A stretch of DNA of 63,456 nt from Sinorhizobium sp. A49 (GTDB lineage: Bacteria; Pseudomonadota; Alphaproteobacteria; Rhizobiales; Rhizobiaceae), in the NCBI RefSeq assembly GCF_002002725.1, contig NZ_MUNW01000069.1:1-63456 (forward strand). The letters run 5' to 3'. The position numbers and the translations under genes were made by a program. The notes below the pieces were generated by a model. That model was not told the origin of the DNA and searched no databases. It was given only the letters and a program-made list of their open reading frames with translations. Below, piece by piece: positions 52,458 to 62,016 of this stretch (its first letter is position 1; each line of letters begins with the position of its first letter).

Positions 52458-52852
52458 TTGATCGTCATTCTGCCGGAGTGGGAAAAATCCGTTCGGGATG
52501 CGCCGAAGCGCTTTCGAAACCAATATATCAAACAGTTTTCATACTTAGTTGTACTTATTGAATTTTTACATTCTCGCTTGAACACACGCGGCTTGCGGTC
52601 GATCAAAACGGCCCGCCGTCAGCCGCCCGACATCCATAAGACCTTCGTTGGCGAGACCATCGTCGCCGGTCAAGCGCGATTCTTCGTCAACGATGGCTCC
52701 CAGACCCGGATCAGCGAACACGACAAGTCCAGGGCGGACGATCTCGACATCTCGTCGCTATGCGTGGTCGCAGAAGAAATGACCCTCCGGACGCGGCTTT
52801 GTTCCTCGTTCGAAGTGGCCTATAGCGGTCATTGCGCACAAGGACGAAGACC
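52458..52852. other. 395-base region without a recognised gene
   Basis: A 147-codon open frame crosses this region into the next gene, but it has no family motif and no good ribosome-binding site. AT-rich DNA at 52520-52580 (TTAGTTGTACTTATTGAATTTTTACA) may hold the promoter of the APH-like gene. Confidence 0.35.
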
Positions 52853-53665
52853 ATGGCCAACGGCAACCGCTTCAGGACCTATATCGACCGTTGGGCGCTG
52901 ACGCCCGATGGGGATCCGATTGTCACGCATTCAAGCCGCCTCCTCCCGGTGCTTTGCAGCGGCGCGCCTGCCATGCTGAAGGTTGCGACGGCGCCGGAGG
53001 AGAAATGGGGTGCCGGCCTCATGTTATGGTGGGACGGGGTCGGCGCTGCGCGCGTGATCGCGCATGATGACGACGCCATCCTGCTTGAGCGCGCGGTCGG
53101 CGGCCGCTCGCTCGCGGATATGGCTGCGAACGGCGCCGACGACGAAGCCAGCATTATCATCTGCAACGCCGTTGCGGCTCTGCACAAACCACGCACGGCA
53201 CCAGAGCCTTGCCTCACCCCGCTCGCTGAGCGCTTTCAGGCGCTCACGACGGCACCGGAGGGCGAGCGGTTGGAGCGATCCGCCGAAGCGGCGCGCTTCC
53301 TTCTTTCCGACCCCCGTGAGGTCGTCCCCCTTCACGGTGACATTCACCACGGCAACATTCTCGACTTCGCGGATCGGGGGTGGCTCGCTATCGATCCGAA
53401 ACGGCTGAAGGGTGAACGTGGATTCGACTACGCCAACCTCTTCTGCAATCCAGACCATCCAATCGCCACGGCTCCCGGTCGTCTGGCAAGGCAGGTGGCG
53501 CTGGTGGCTCAAGCCGCACAGCTGGAGCGCACACGCCTGTTGCTCTGGATACTCGCCTGGGCTGGCCTTTCAGCGACATGGCACATCGAGGATGGAGAGG
53601 TGCAGCATATTGCGCCAACCCTGCAAATCGCGGACATCGCCGCAGCCGAAATCGACAAAGGCTGA
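52853..53665 (+). CDS. APH(6)-like aminoglycoside/hydroxyurea phosphotransferase family protein
   Basis: A 270-residue kinase-fold protein. The catalytic loop VPLHGDIHHGNILDF (Brenner motif HGDxHxxN) and the metal-binding Asp in WLAIDPKRLKGERGFDYANL are those of APH(6)/StrB-type streptomycin 6-phosphotransferases. AGGAC lies 8 bases before the ATG at 52853. Chromosomal members are common in rhizobia and need not confer resistance; the natural substrate is unknown. No mobile element or resistance gene is beside it. Confidence 0.84.
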   Translation: MANGNRFRTYIDRWALTPDGDPIVTHSSRLLPVLCSGAPAMLKVATAPEEKWGAGLMLWWDGVGAARVIAHDDDAILLERAVGGRSLADMAANGADDEASIIICNAVAALHKPRTAPEPCLTPLAERFQALTTAPEGERLERSAEAARFLLSDPREVVPLHGDIHHGNILDFADRGWLAIDPKRLKGERGFDYANLFCNPDHPIATAPGRLARQVALVAQAAQLERTRLLLWILAWAGLSATWHIEDGEVQHIAPTLQIADIAAAEIDKG

Positions 53666-53969
53666 AGCCGCTCGCCGGTCAGTGGGATTGAAGTCGTGCC
53701 CGGCGTGCGCCCTTTCGCGGCCGGCGCGCGAGCCACCGCATTCCTCACCTGATCGTGCTCTTCGCGACAATTGAACCAACCGCCTAGCGTTCATGTTCAT
53801 TCTTTTCATCGCCCTATCGAAAGCTGATGAACAGCGCACAACAAGCCGCGTACGGAGGTCACGTGCGCTACCAGCAATTTCTCACGGCTTTGGCACATCT
53901 TGGGCATCGTATACTGAGCGATCTCGGCAACGCCCGGTTGACAGCCCCGCGGCCTTGTCGCAGAAATTA

Positions 53970-53984
53970 TGAAAATGATTTTCA
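53970..53984. promoter_or_regulatory. TGA-N9-TCA dyad (IRO-box-like) upstream of MFS gene
   Basis: TGAAAAT-G-ATTTTCA is a perfect 15-base palindrome 81 bases before the MFS start codon. It fits the TGA-N9-TCA pattern of rhizobial IRO boxes (RirA) and also resembles Fur-type sites. The rest of the 400-base gap 53666-54065 shows nothing recognisable. Confidence 0.4.
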
Positions 53985-54065
53985 GACTCGCTCGTGCCCC
54001 ACCGGGCCGTCGAGACAATGACAAACGGGCAAGTTGGCGACACGATACCGCGAGGAGCAATGCGC

Positions 54066-55229
54066 ATGACCAGTCAACGGCTCATCATGCTGATCTTTTT
54101 CCTGCAGCCGATCGCTTTCGGCGCCTGGCTGCCGCGCATTCCGGACATTCAACAGAAGCTCGGCCTCGGACCGGCGGACTTGGCAATCGCACTGCTGGGA
54201 ATGCCCGCAGGCATCCTGCTCACCCTGCCCTTCGCGGGCCGCTTCGTCGCTCGGATCGGCGGCCGCGCCACCATTGTCTATGGGTTTGTGGCCTTTCTGG
54301 GCATTGTCTGGCTGCCGACATGGGCACCAAGCATCGAGATGCTTTTCGCGACGCTCGCTGTCGTCGGGGTGGCGCTGGCGACATTGGAGTTGGGCCTCAA
54401 CGTCGAAGCCGACGCGATCGAGAAGCGATCCGGCCAGCTGATCATGAGCACCTGTCATGGCTTTTGGAGCCTCGGCATCATGGCGGGTAGTCTGGTCGGT
54501 ATTGGTTTGGCGGCGATCGGCATATCGCCTGAATGGGCCGTCCTCATGACAGCGGCGGTGATGTTGCCCATCAGCCTGCTGGCAGCAAGGATGCTGCCCG
54601 ATCTTCGTGCCACGGAAAAGCCCGATGCGCCCATCGTTGACGAAAGACGCCGCGGGCCAAGCCGGGCGTTGCTTGGCATTTGCTTCTTCGTTTTCGGCAT
54701 TACAATGACAGAAGGCGCGGTGGCGGACTGGTCGGCGGTTTACCTGCGCGACGTGTTCGGGCTCACCGGCGCTGGCGCCGGCTTCGGCTATTCGATCTTC
54801 GCATTCATGGTTGCCGCAGGACGCTTTGGCGGCGACCACCTCAAGGCCAGCTATGGACCGATTGCGGTGGCTCGCGTTTGTGGCGTCGCGAGTATCGCAG
54901 GGCTGGCCCTGGTCGCCACGAGCCCTGCCGCCTGGGTGGCTCTCGTCGGTTTCGCAGCCATGGGTTTCGGCGTCTCGGTCGGCTTCCCGCTCGCGGTCAC
55001 GGCCGCTGCCGACCAGAACGACCGGCCAGCGGCGGCCAGTGTCGCCATCCTGTCGTTCGTGGCACTTCTCGGTTTTCTGATTGGACCGCCAATGATCGGC
55101 CTGGTCGCGGAACACAGCGACATGCGCTTGGGCCTGGGTATGCTCATTCCATTCCTCGCCGTGAGCCTGGTGTTGACCGGCAAGCTGAAACCTGCGACGA
55201 ACGCAGTTCCCGCGCCTGCATCGACCTGA
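54066..55229 (+). CDS. MFS transporter (YbjJ/fucose-permease-like)
   Basis: A 387-residue membrane protein with about twelve helices. It starts MTSQRLIMLIFFLQPIAFGA, and FGAWLPRIPDIQQKLGLG is characteristic of the YbjJ/CsbX-like subgroup, as is TEGAVADWSAVYLRD in the second half. GAGGAG lies 8 bases before the ATG at 54066; an ATG 6 bases earlier is too close to it. It probably exports or imports a small molecule; the substrate is unknown. Confidence 0.88.
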   Translation: MTSQRLIMLIFFLQPIAFGAWLPRIPDIQQKLGLGPADLAIALLGMPAGILLTLPFAGRFVARIGGRATIVYGFVAFLGIVWLPTWAPSIEMLFATLAVVGVALATLELGLNVEADAIEKRSGQLIMSTCHGFWSLGIMAGSLVGIGLAAIGISPEWAVLMTAAVMLPISLLAARMLPDLRATEKPDAPIVDERRRGPSRALLGICFFVFGITMTEGAVADWSAVYLRDVFGLTGAGAGFGYSIFAFMVAAGRFGGDHLKASYGPIAVARVCGVASIAGLALVATSPAAWVALVGFAAMGFGVSVGFPLAVTAAADQNDRPAAASVAILSFVALLGFLIGPPMIGLVAEHSDMRLGLGMLIPFLAVSLVLTGKLKPATNAVPAPAST

Positions 55230-55509
55230 CGACGCAAACGCCTGTGAAAGCCCGCTCAATGGGCTGCCTTCGCACTTCCCGCTTGTCCCCGCAGCGAAGC
55301 CTGTTGGGCAGAACACGCCGCCGAAACTCGTCGCAACAACATCTGATCGGAGCAGACAGTCGCGGTGACAGAAGGGGCTGTCCTTTGCGATTGTTGCGTG
55401 GCGATTTGCTCCGGCGAAATGCACGATCGAGCGACGGCCCTCATTTCGAAACCAAAAATCGTCAAGAATGGTTAGCCTTGAAGCCGTCAACCATTGGGGA
55501 GGAAAACCA

Positions 55510-56625
55510 ATGCAAAACGTGCAGAATCTGCGCCGTGAAGTCCCCGGCGCTTCCACCCTCGATGTCACCGACATTACGGCCGAAGCGGCAGCCCTGCCCG
55601 GCTTCGACGGTCACGAACAGGTCTGGCTGGGTCGCGACACCGAGCGTGGACTGGAGGCAATAGTCGCTGTTCACACGACGGTCCTCGGCCCGGCATTGGG
55701 AGGGACGCGCATCTGGCCGCATGTCAGTTTCGCGGCCGGCGTCACCGACGCGCTGCGCCTTTCACGCGGCATGAGCTTCAAATCCGCCATTGCCGGTCTG
55801 GCGCTTGGCGGCGGCAAGGCAGTCATCATCGCCGATCCGAAAAGGGACAAGACGCCAGCGATGCTGGAGGCCTACGCCGAGATGCTGAATGCACTGGTAG
55901 GCCAATATATCACGGCAGAAGACGTCGGCATGACGCTTGCGGACGCGGATTTTCTCGCCGAGCGCACGCCGAATGTCAGCGGGACGACCCGCGGCGGCAG
56001 CGGCAATCCATCGCCCTTTACGGCATTGGGCACATTCCTCGGCCTCAAGGCTGCGCTGCGTCATCGCACAGGCAGTGACGATCTGAAGGGCATCCGCGTC
56101 GCGATACAGGGACTAGGCTCGGTCGGTTGGGGGCTAGCCAAAAGGCTTCACGCCGAAGGTGCCAAGCTGATTGTCTCCGATCTCGACCCGGCACGCACCG
56201 AACGCGCTGCTCAGGAACTCGGTGCTACAGTCGTCGAGGGCCAGGAGATCATTGCTGCGGATGTCGAGGTATTCGCGCCCTGTGCACTCGGTGGCGTCCT
56301 GTCAGCCGCCACGATCCCGCTGCTGCAGGCCAGGATCGTCGCCGGAGCCGCTAACAATCAGCTTGCCACGGTCACCGACGGCGAACGTCTGCGAGAAAGA
56401 AACATCCTCTATGCGCCTGACTACGTGATCAACGCCGGCGGCGTCATCAATGTCGCTGCGGAAATCGGAAGCGGCCGCTACAGCCTCGACAACGTGATGG
56501 CGCGCGTCAGCCAGATCCCCTCGACGTTGACGCGCATCTTCGAGCGCGCCGCGCAGGAAGGCCGCACGACCGACGACGTGGCCGAAACCATGGCCCGGGA
56601 GATCATCGAGACAGCTCGACGGTAA
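55510..56625 (+). CDS. Leu/Phe/Val dehydrogenase family protein
   Basis: A 371-residue amino-acid dehydrogenase. The dimerisation/catalytic domain has GPALGGTRIWPHVSFAAGV, MSFKSAIAGLALGGGKAVII (catalytic Lys) and TAEDVGMT. The Rossmann domain starts VAIQGLGSVGWGLAKRLH near residue 200, and APDYVINAGGVINVAAE is typical of leucine/valine dehydrogenases. GGGGAGGA precedes the ATG at 55510. It reversibly deaminates a branched-chain or aromatic amino acid with NAD. The gene stands alone; the 280 bases upstream show no clear site. Confidence 0.92.
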   Translation: MQNVQNLRREVPGASTLDVTDITAEAAALPGFDGHEQVWLGRDTERGLEAIVAVHTTVLGPALGGTRIWPHVSFAAGVTDALRLSRGMSFKSAIAGLALGGGKAVIIADPKRDKTPAMLEAYAEMLNALVGQYITAEDVGMTLADADFLAERTPNVSGTTRGGSGNPSPFTALGTFLGLKAALRHRTGSDDLKGIRVAIQGLGSVGWGLAKRLHAEGAKLIVSDLDPARTERAAQELGATVVEGQEIIAADVEVFAPCALGGVLSAATIPLLQARIVAGAANNQLATVTDGERLRERNILYAPDYVINAGGVINVAAEIGSGRYSLDNVMARVSQIPSTLTRIFERAAQEGRTTDDVAETMAREIIETARR

Positions 56626-56749
56626 ATTGGGACCCAAGGCTCGCCGTCCGTGGCGGTGCTATCTCGGGCGTTTTGCAAACGCACGAGCGCACCGAGAAGC
56701 CGGATCGGCGACCTGACCGACGGAGACAAAGGGGCGCGCTGTTCGCTAT

Positions 56750-57004
56750 TCAGCGTGGCCCCAATCCTCGACCTGTCAGCAGCCATGAGAGGCTGACGCT
56801 CAACACGCCGGCAATCATCGCCAGGCGATTGGCGCGTGGAGCGGCTCGATCATTTTCCCAATCGAACCACGTCTTCGTTTCCACGCCAACGATCTTGGCG
56901 GCGCTTTGTGCCGAGACATTCAGTGCGTCGCGCGCGAGTGACATGCGGCCGCCGATCGTATCGTCCTGTACGCAGGCCACGTTTTCCCAATTGTTGAAGT
57001 TCAT
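56750..57004 (-). CDS. Small XRE-type helix-turn-helix protein
   Basis: An 84-residue protein containing LARDALNVSAQSAAKIVGVE followed by TKTWFDWENDRAAPRANRLA and LSVSLSWLLTGRG, the fold and ending of XRE/Cro-type regulators. AAGGGA precedes the ATG. It lies 83 bases downstream of the glycine-betaine binding-protein gene on the same strand, with a hairpin between them, so it may be partly cotranscribed. Its role is unknown; it is not a prophage repressor by context. Confidence 0.8.
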   Translation of the reverse strand: MNFNNWENVACVQDDTIGGRMSLARDALNVSAQSAAKIVGVETKTWFDWENDRAAPRANRLAMIAGVLSVSLSWLLTGRGLGPR

Positions 57005-57037
57005 CGGTATCCCTTTCCATTCTGGCGCTAGCGGTGC

Positions 57038-57065
57038 GCCCGGCGCCCTCTTGCAGACGCCGGGC
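57038..57065 (-). terminator. Hairpin after betaine transporter operon
   Basis: GCCCGGCG and CGCCGGGC are perfect 8-base inverted arms 12 bases apart, starting 22 bases after the proX stop codon. No T-run follows, so it is at best a partial terminator before the XRE gene. Confidence 0.45.
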
Positions 57066-57087
57066 TGATCTTCAGCGGACGATTGGC

Positions 57088-57954
57088 TTAGTCTCCGAGC
57101 CAGGCCTTCACCTGATCGGGATGATCGGCGATGTATTTCTCAACTGCGGCGTCGTAGGAGGTCTGCTGCGCCTCGAACATCGCGGCTTCCAGGTCACCGA
57201 TCGGCAGCTTCATTCGGGAAAGGAAAGCGGCGACTTCGGGATTATCGTGCTTGAACCCCTGGCGCGCCAGCACATCGACATGCTCGGCCTCACCAAGCGA
57301 GCCCTTCGGATCGGCGATATAGCGAAGCTCGTATTTGCCGAACATCCAATGGGGGCTCCACGACGTTGCGACGAACCATTTCTCGGTCCTGACGGCGCGG
57401 TCGACCGAGGTCAGCATGCCAGCCTCGCTGGAGATCTGAAGCTTGTAGTCCTCAAGCCCATAGTCCTTAAGCGCCTTTTCCGAAAGGCGCGTCAGGCCTG
57501 CACCGGGATCGATGCCCTGGACCGTTGAGCCGAGCTTCTGCTTGATTTCGGGCTTCTGCAGATCCTCGATCGAGTTGAGCTCGCTTTCGGGAATGTACGC
57601 AGGGACGACCCAGCCGAGCTTGGCGCCTTCGTAAACGGTGCCCAGCGTCTCGACCTTGTCTTTCACCTTGCCGTAGTAGTCGGCATGGGTCTGCGGCAGC
57701 CAGGCCATCATCATCGCATCGAGATCGCCGCGGCTCACCCCTTGATAGAGCGGCGCCACGTCGGTCTGCACGAGTTCGACCTCCCGCCCCAATTCGTCCT
57801 TGATGATCTTTGCTGCGAGCTTGGTCACGAATTCCGCGTCGGACCAGGCGGCCCAGCCGATTTTCACGGGCTTTGCCTCCTCGGCGAAACTGGCACCGAC
57901 CGGGCCGGCAACAAACATGGCTGCAAGGCCGATGGTTGCGATTGTCTTGAACAT
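57088..57954 (-). CDS. proX: Glycine betaine/choline-type ABC substrate-binding protein
   Basis: A 288-residue OpuAC-family binding protein. The signal peptide MFKTIATIGLAAMFVAGPVG is cut near SFAEE. Aromatic residues suited to a quaternary-amine cage occur in GWAAWSDAEF, AWLPQTHADYYG and SWSPHWMFGKYEL. AGGAAGGA precedes the ATG at 57954. The ligand is probably glycine betaine, proline betaine or choline. It is the last gene of the V-W-X operon. Confidence 0.88.
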   Translation of the reverse strand: MFKTIATIGLAAMFVAGPVGASFAEEAKPVKIGWAAWSDAEFVTKLAAKIIKDELGREVELVQTDVAPLYQGVSRGDLDAMMMAWLPQTHADYYGKVKDKVETLGTVYEGAKLGWVVPAYIPESELNSIEDLQKPEIKQKLGSTVQGIDPGAGLTRLSEKALKDYGLEDYKLQISSEAGMLTSVDRAVRTEKWFVATSWSPHWMFGKYELRYIADPKGSLGEAEHVDVLARQGFKHDNPEVAAFLSRMKLPIGDLEAAMFEAQQTSYDAAVEKYIADHPDQVKAWLGD

Positions 57955-58018
57955 ATCAATCCTTCCTATGCATTTCGGATGGGGACGGGCACGACCCGCC
58001 GTAGAGTGTGCGCGGCGC

Positions 58019-58897
58019 TCAAGCCGTCCTGGCCTCGGGCTCGCGCAGTCCAACCTTCAAGAAAGGCAGCCGCCAGGTGGCCCCCTTCCTTCCAAGGCTC
58101 TGGGTGAGGCGGTCGAGGATGACGGCGAGGATGACAACGGCCAGGCCGCCTTCGAAGCCGGTGCCGACATCGAGCCGTTGGATACCCGTCAGCACGGTGT
58201 TGCCGAGGCCGCCGGCGCCGATCATCGATGCGATGACCACCATGGAGAGTGACAACATGATCGTCTGATTGATGCCCGCCATGATCGATGGCATGGCATT
58301 GGGGAGCTGGACCTTGAGGAGAAGCTGGGTTGGCGTACAGCCAAAGGCATTGCCGGCCTCGACGAATTCCACATCCACCTGCCGGATGCCGAGATTGGTC
58401 AGGCGCACGACCGGGGGCATCGAAAAGATGACGGTCGCAATGGTGCCGGGAACGGCGCCGAGCCCGAAAAACATGGCCGCCGGGATGAGGTAGACGAAGG
58501 CCGGCATTGTCTGCATGAGATCAAGCCCCGGGCGGATGATCGCAGCAACGGGATCTCGTCGCGCCATGGCGACGCCGAGCGGCAGGCCGACGATCATCGC
58601 GATGACCGTCGAAGCAATGACCAGAGACAACGTCTCCATCATCGCTGCCCACAGCCCCATCTGCCCGACCAGCGCGAGCGACAGGCCGGCAAAGACCGCA
58701 AAGCCGAACGAGACGCGCCATAGGGCGAGAAGGGCGAAGATCGCGATCCCGACCGGCATCGGAATTGCGAGCAGGCCGCTCTGCAAACCGTTCGTGACGA
58801 ACCCGATCGACGCTGCAATGAGATCGAGTGCGGGCGAAAAATTGTCGAGGATGTAATTGACGGCCGAATCGATGCCGTCTCCGATGTCGAAGCTCAT
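58019..58897 (-). CDS. proW: Glycine betaine/choline-type ABC permease
   Basis: A 292-residue membrane protein of the ProW/OpuAB type. Its permease signature runs [21 protein letters not shown], preceded by [21 protein letters not shown] and [13 protein letters not shown], which are family hallmarks. The ATG at 58897 is 25 bases after the ATPase stop. An upstream in-frame ATG at 59083 lies inside the ATPase gene and was rejected. Confidence 0.9.
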   Translation of the reverse strand: MSFDIGDGIDSAVNYILDNFSPALDLIAASIGFVTNGLQSGLLAIPMPVGIAIFALLALWRVSFGFAVFAGLSLALVGQMGLWAAMMETLSLVIASTVIAMIVGLPLGVAMARRDPVAAIIRPGLDLMQTMPAFVYLIPAAMFFGLGAVPGTIATVIFSMPPVVRLTNLGIRQVDVEFVEAGNAFGCTPTQLLLKVQLPNAMPSIMAGINQTIMLSLSMVVIASMIGAGGLGNTVLTGIQRLDVGTGFEGGLAVVILAVILDRLTQSLGRKGATWRLPFLKVGLREPEARTA

Positions 58898-58922
58898 GGT
58901 TTTATCCGATTGGCTGGGAGTT

Positions 58923-60155
58923 TCAGTTGGCGCGGTCGAGCGTCTCAAGCAGCACCGACTTGCTGATGGCGCCGACATAACGGTGCTGGTCGTCGACAAC
59001 GGGAACCGGCCACGCGCTCGCCGCCACTTGCCCAAGGACACCAGAGAGCTGCTCGCTGGCACGGATCGGCGCCGCATCTGCAAGAAATGCCTTGCGATAC
59101 GGGTCGTCCGCCTTCGAACGGATCTTCTCCATCAACGACGTCTGGCTGACCATGCCATGGTATTTCATGTCGCGGCCGACGATGATCGCAAATTCCCGGT
59201 CGCGGCTCTTCATCTGCTCCAATGCGGCTGCGGCGGAAACACCCTGACGCTCGATGATGGTGATCTGGTTCTTTCGCGCCACGTCGCCGGCCTTGAAAAC
59301 CTGGGAGACGTCGACATTTCGGAAGAACGACCTGACGTAGTCGTTAGCCGGATTGCCGACAATTTCGTCCGGCGTGCCAACCTGAACGACGTTGCCGTTC
59401 TGCATGATGCAGATACGGTCACCGATGCGCATCGCCTCGTCGAGATCGTGGCTGACGAAGACGATCGTGCGGCTTTGTTCGGATTGCAGTCGGACGAGCT
59501 CGTCCTGCATTTCCGTGCGGATGAGCGGATCAAGTGCCGAGAATGCCTCGTCCATCAGCAGGATCGACGGTTCACTGGCCAGCGCCCGGGCAAGGCCGAC
59601 ACGCTGTTTCATGCCGCCTGAGAGCTCGTCGGTGCGGCTTTCACAATAGCCCTTGAGCCCGACGGCTTCCAACGCCGCCATGGCCTTGGCTTTGCGCTCG
59701 ACTTCCCCAACGCCAGCGACTTCCAACCCGAAGGCGGCGTTGTTCACGACATTGCGGTTCGGGAGAAGCGCAAAAGACTGGAACACCATGCTGATGTCCC
59801 GGCGGCGGAGTTCGATCAGAGCCTTGCGCGACATCTTCGTGATGTCCTGGCCGTCGATCTCGATTGAGCCGGAGGTCGGCTCGATCAGTCTGTTGAGCAA
59901 GCGTAGAAGTGTGGATTTCCCGGAACCGGACAGGCCCATGATCACAAAGATCTCACCCGCCTTGATATCGAAGCTGGCGCTGTTGACGCCAATGGAGCAA
60001 CCGGTTTCTCTGTGAATGTCTGCCTTGCCCTTGCCGGAGCGAAGAAGCTTCAGGCCATCTTCGGGATATTCACCGAAGATTTTGTAGACGTCCTTCAATC
60101 GTATCTTTGTCGAACTCTCGGACGCACTGTTCTCATGTTCAGTCGTAAAAGCCAT
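58923..60155 (-). CDS. proV: Glycine betaine/choline-type ABC ATP-binding protein with CBS domains
   Basis: A 410-residue ATPase. ProV-type features are the N-terminal [21 protein letters not shown], Walker [10 protein letters not shown], signature [15 protein letters not shown] and Walker [21 protein letters not shown]. The C-terminal about 120 residues form two CBS repeats, which in this family sense ionic strength. The start at 60155 follows AGGCGG by about 10 bases; an ATG 33 bases earlier is less likely. It is first in the operon, with a near-perfect 18-base palindrome 155 bases upstream. Confidence 0.9.
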   Translation of the reverse strand: MAFTTEHENSASESSTKIRLKDVYKIFGEYPEDGLKLLRSGKGKADIHRETGCSIGVNSASFDIKAGEIFVIMGLSGSGKSTLLRLLNRLIEPTSGSIEIDGQDITKMSRKALIELRRRDISMVFQSFALLPNRNVVNNAAFGLEVAGVGEVERKAKAMAALEAVGLKGYCESRTDELSGGMKQRVGLARALASEPSILLMDEAFSALDPLIRTEMQDELVRLQSEQSRTIVFVSHDLDEAMRIGDRICIMQNGNVVQVGTPDEIVGNPANDYVRSFFRNVDVSQVFKAGDVARKNQITIIERQGVSAAAALEQMKSRDREFAIIVGRDMKYHGMVSQTSLMEKIRSKADDPYRKAFLADAAPIRASEQLSGVLGQVAASAWPVPVVDDQHRYVGAISKSVLLETLDRAN

Positions 60156-60309
60156 AAAAAATTGCCGCCTGCTCAATAGCTGACGCACTCTCCTTGTTTG
60201 TGATCTTCAACATTCCTCAAGCAAACGTCGCTCAAGAAAGCGCTTTCTACAGACGCGAATCCCGTACAGCGGGGTGCGAATAAGTCAATCCTCGGCAATC
60301 GTCAGATGA

Positions 60310-60327
60310 GTATCATTATAACGATAC
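60310..60327. promoter_or_regulatory. Near-perfect palindrome upstream of betaine transporter operon
   Basis: GTATCATTATAACGATAC reads the same on both strands except for one base pair. It lies in the 441-base gap 60156-60596, 155 bases before the proV ATG. A TetR/BetI-like repressor site is possible, but no such gene is adjacent. Otherwise the gap holds only unsupported short open frames. Confidence 0.42.
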
Positions 60328-60596
60328 GTGCTGCGTTGGTTGGCGCGGAGAAACTCTGTTTCTACAATGGCTGCTGACGGCCGAGGCGCAAAGGATGGCC
60401 TTTATTATGACACAGAGTTCCAGATGTCCATTGAAAATTCTATTCTTTTGGCAATCGGGATATGCCCACGCAATTCCACGACGCCCGGCGGACAGCCGAA
60501 CACACCGCAAAAGAACGCTTATGCAGGCCCTCTTTGTCTCCCTGCCCAAGGGGGGCTTTCGGGCAATGAACGACAACGTTGCGGGAACGCTGACGG

Positions 60597-61148
60597 TTAG
60601 CCAACGACCTCATTGCGATAGACGCCCCATAAATCCACTTGCCTGACATATCCGGCGAGGCCATGTCGCCTGATGGTGACTTCGCACCAGGTTCCGTCGC
60701 AATGATCAAGCCTGACGAGCACGCCGCCCTGCAGGCGGGCGCGCTCGGATGCGGCCGGTGCAGGCGCAGTTCGCAGCGCTGTGTTCGTTTGCAGCCAGCT
60801 GCCGACCGTGGCCGTTCGTTGACCTGAAAGTAACGCCGCAGACATCCAGCCGGTTGTTCCGTCCGCATCGCGAACCATTCGCCAATTGCCGGACTCTTCC
60901 ACCACCTCGAGCGGCAGGCCGGGAGTGACGTAGAGCCAGATGATCGGATAATCTGTGGACGGCCCGATCCGAAGCCTCGCAGCACCGCTCTTCAGGGATA
61001 CGAATCGGGGGATTGCAAGGCCGGTGACGCGCCCGACGCTCCTTGCATCGGCGACCGGTGCCGGCAAATTTTTCCGGCTCCCTTCGCAATTCTCGAGCGC
61101 AAGCCACGACAGCAGCGCGCAGGACATCTGGACGATCATCGAGGCCAT
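60597..61148 (-). CDS. SH3 domain-containing protein
   Basis: A 183-residue protein with two bacterial SH3-like repeats: FVSLKSGAARLRIGPSTDYP through GWMSAALL, and TALRTAPAPAASERARLQGG through GYVRQVDLWGVY. A short hydrophobic N terminus (VQMSCALLSWLALE) suggests export, but the signal is poor and the start is uncertain. Such proteins are common in Rhizobiales envelopes. It lies 12 bases downstream of the IalB-like gene on the same strand. Confidence 0.82.
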   Translation of the reverse strand: MASMIVQMSCALLSWLALENCEGSRKNLPAPVADARSVGRVTGLAIPRFVSLKSGAARLRIGPSTDYPIIWLYVTPGLPLEVVEESGNWRMVRDADGTTGWMSAALLSGQRTATVGSWLQTNTALRTAPAPAASERARLQGGVLVRLDHCDGTWCEVTIRRHGLAGYVRQVDLWGVYRNEVVG

Positions 61149-61160
61149 CTGGCGCTCAGC

Positions 61161-61661
61161 TCATCGTGCGCAGCGGGCAGCACCCTTGAGCGCTGCCGTC
61201 ATGCCTTTCAGCGAGAACGAGTAAATCGTTTCCGTGCCGCGGCGCGAGCGCGCATTCAACGTCATCGTCGCCCCCGCCTTCATCGCCGCAACGAGTTCGG
61301 CATCGCGGACCTCGCGCCGTGTCCATGCGGCCCTGCCCTGCGGCGCCAAGGTGAAAGCCTTGTCGCCAACCGTAGCAGTCAGGGTCGAGCCGGGTTCGAG
61401 GTCGTAGCCCATAATCGCTTGCGGCACGTATCCGCTGCTCGAACGCGGCGGCGGTGCGACAAGGAAGAAGTTGTCGCCGTGGTCGACGTGATCGGGCTTC
61501 ATCGTCGTTGGGATCGAGAGAATGTAGCAGGTGTCGCGGCCATCGTTTTTATAGGAGTACACGCCCCAGGCGCCGAAGGAATTGAGCTTCACGGGCTGCG
61601 CCTGCGCAACGGCGCAGGTGGTCAAAAAGATCGCGCAGGCAGCAATAACACTGGATTTCAT
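61161..61661 (-). CDS. Invasion-associated locus B (IalB)-like periplasmic protein
   Basis: A 166-residue protein with a clear signal peptide (KSSVIAACAIFLTTCAVAQ, cut after AQAQ). The mature part (FGAWGVYSYKNDGRDTCYIL, VGDKAFTLAPQGRAAWTRR, MKAGATMTLNARSRRGTETI) matches the IalB family of alphaproteobacteria, of unknown biochemical role. AGGAAAC precedes the ATG at 61661. The 355 bases between it and the next gene (61662-62016) show only an AT-rich stretch and no clear element. Confidence 0.88.
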   Translation of the reverse strand: MKSSVIAACAIFLTTCAVAQAQPVKLNSFGAWGVYSYKNDGRDTCYILSIPTTMKPDHVDHGDNFFLVAPPPRSSSGYVPQAIMGYDLEPGSTLTATVGDKAFTLAPQGRAAWTRREVRDAELVAAMKAGATMTLNARSRRGTETIYSFSLKGMTAALKGAARCAR

Positions 61662-62016
61662 CTTGTTTCCTTTAGCATGGAGGGGGCAGGCGGCGCGTCT
61701 CGACCGCGCACAAGATGCGCCATTCGCGGTCGCAATCGTTGTCAAAACGTTAACGAAGGGCCCCCCCGGAAATTTGCGCCACCGCCAACGACCGAGACCG
61801 AAGCCCAGCGTGCGCCGGATCTGGCCGGCGAATGAGGCGCCGATAAAAATATCGTGACCTGATTGTGTTCGCCTGATGGGTCGACACCCCGTCGTTTGCC
61901 AGCGAACATGAACGGGAGATGAACGGATATTTGACCAATGCCCGGAGTTACCGCCCATGTTCGGCTTAACATTCGCGTCGCACACTATCTCGCAACGCTA
62001 TGACATAGTTGGCGTA

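Noticed and set aside
52458-52901. 147-codon frame before the APH-like gene
   Set aside because: There is no motif; its start lies in promoter-like AT-rich DNA, and it overlaps the APH-like start in another frame.
52853-53665. Resistance island
   Set aside because: Only one APH-like gene is present, with base composition like its neighbours and no transposase, integrase or repeats.
56750-57004. Prophage or toxin-antitoxin repressor
   Set aside because: The small XRE gene has no phage genes or toxin partner around it.
60328-60646. Two overlapping plus-strand frames of 83-90 codons upstream of the betaine transporter
   Set aside because: They lack conserved sequence and ribosome-binding sites, and overlap each other in different frames, so they look like chance frames.
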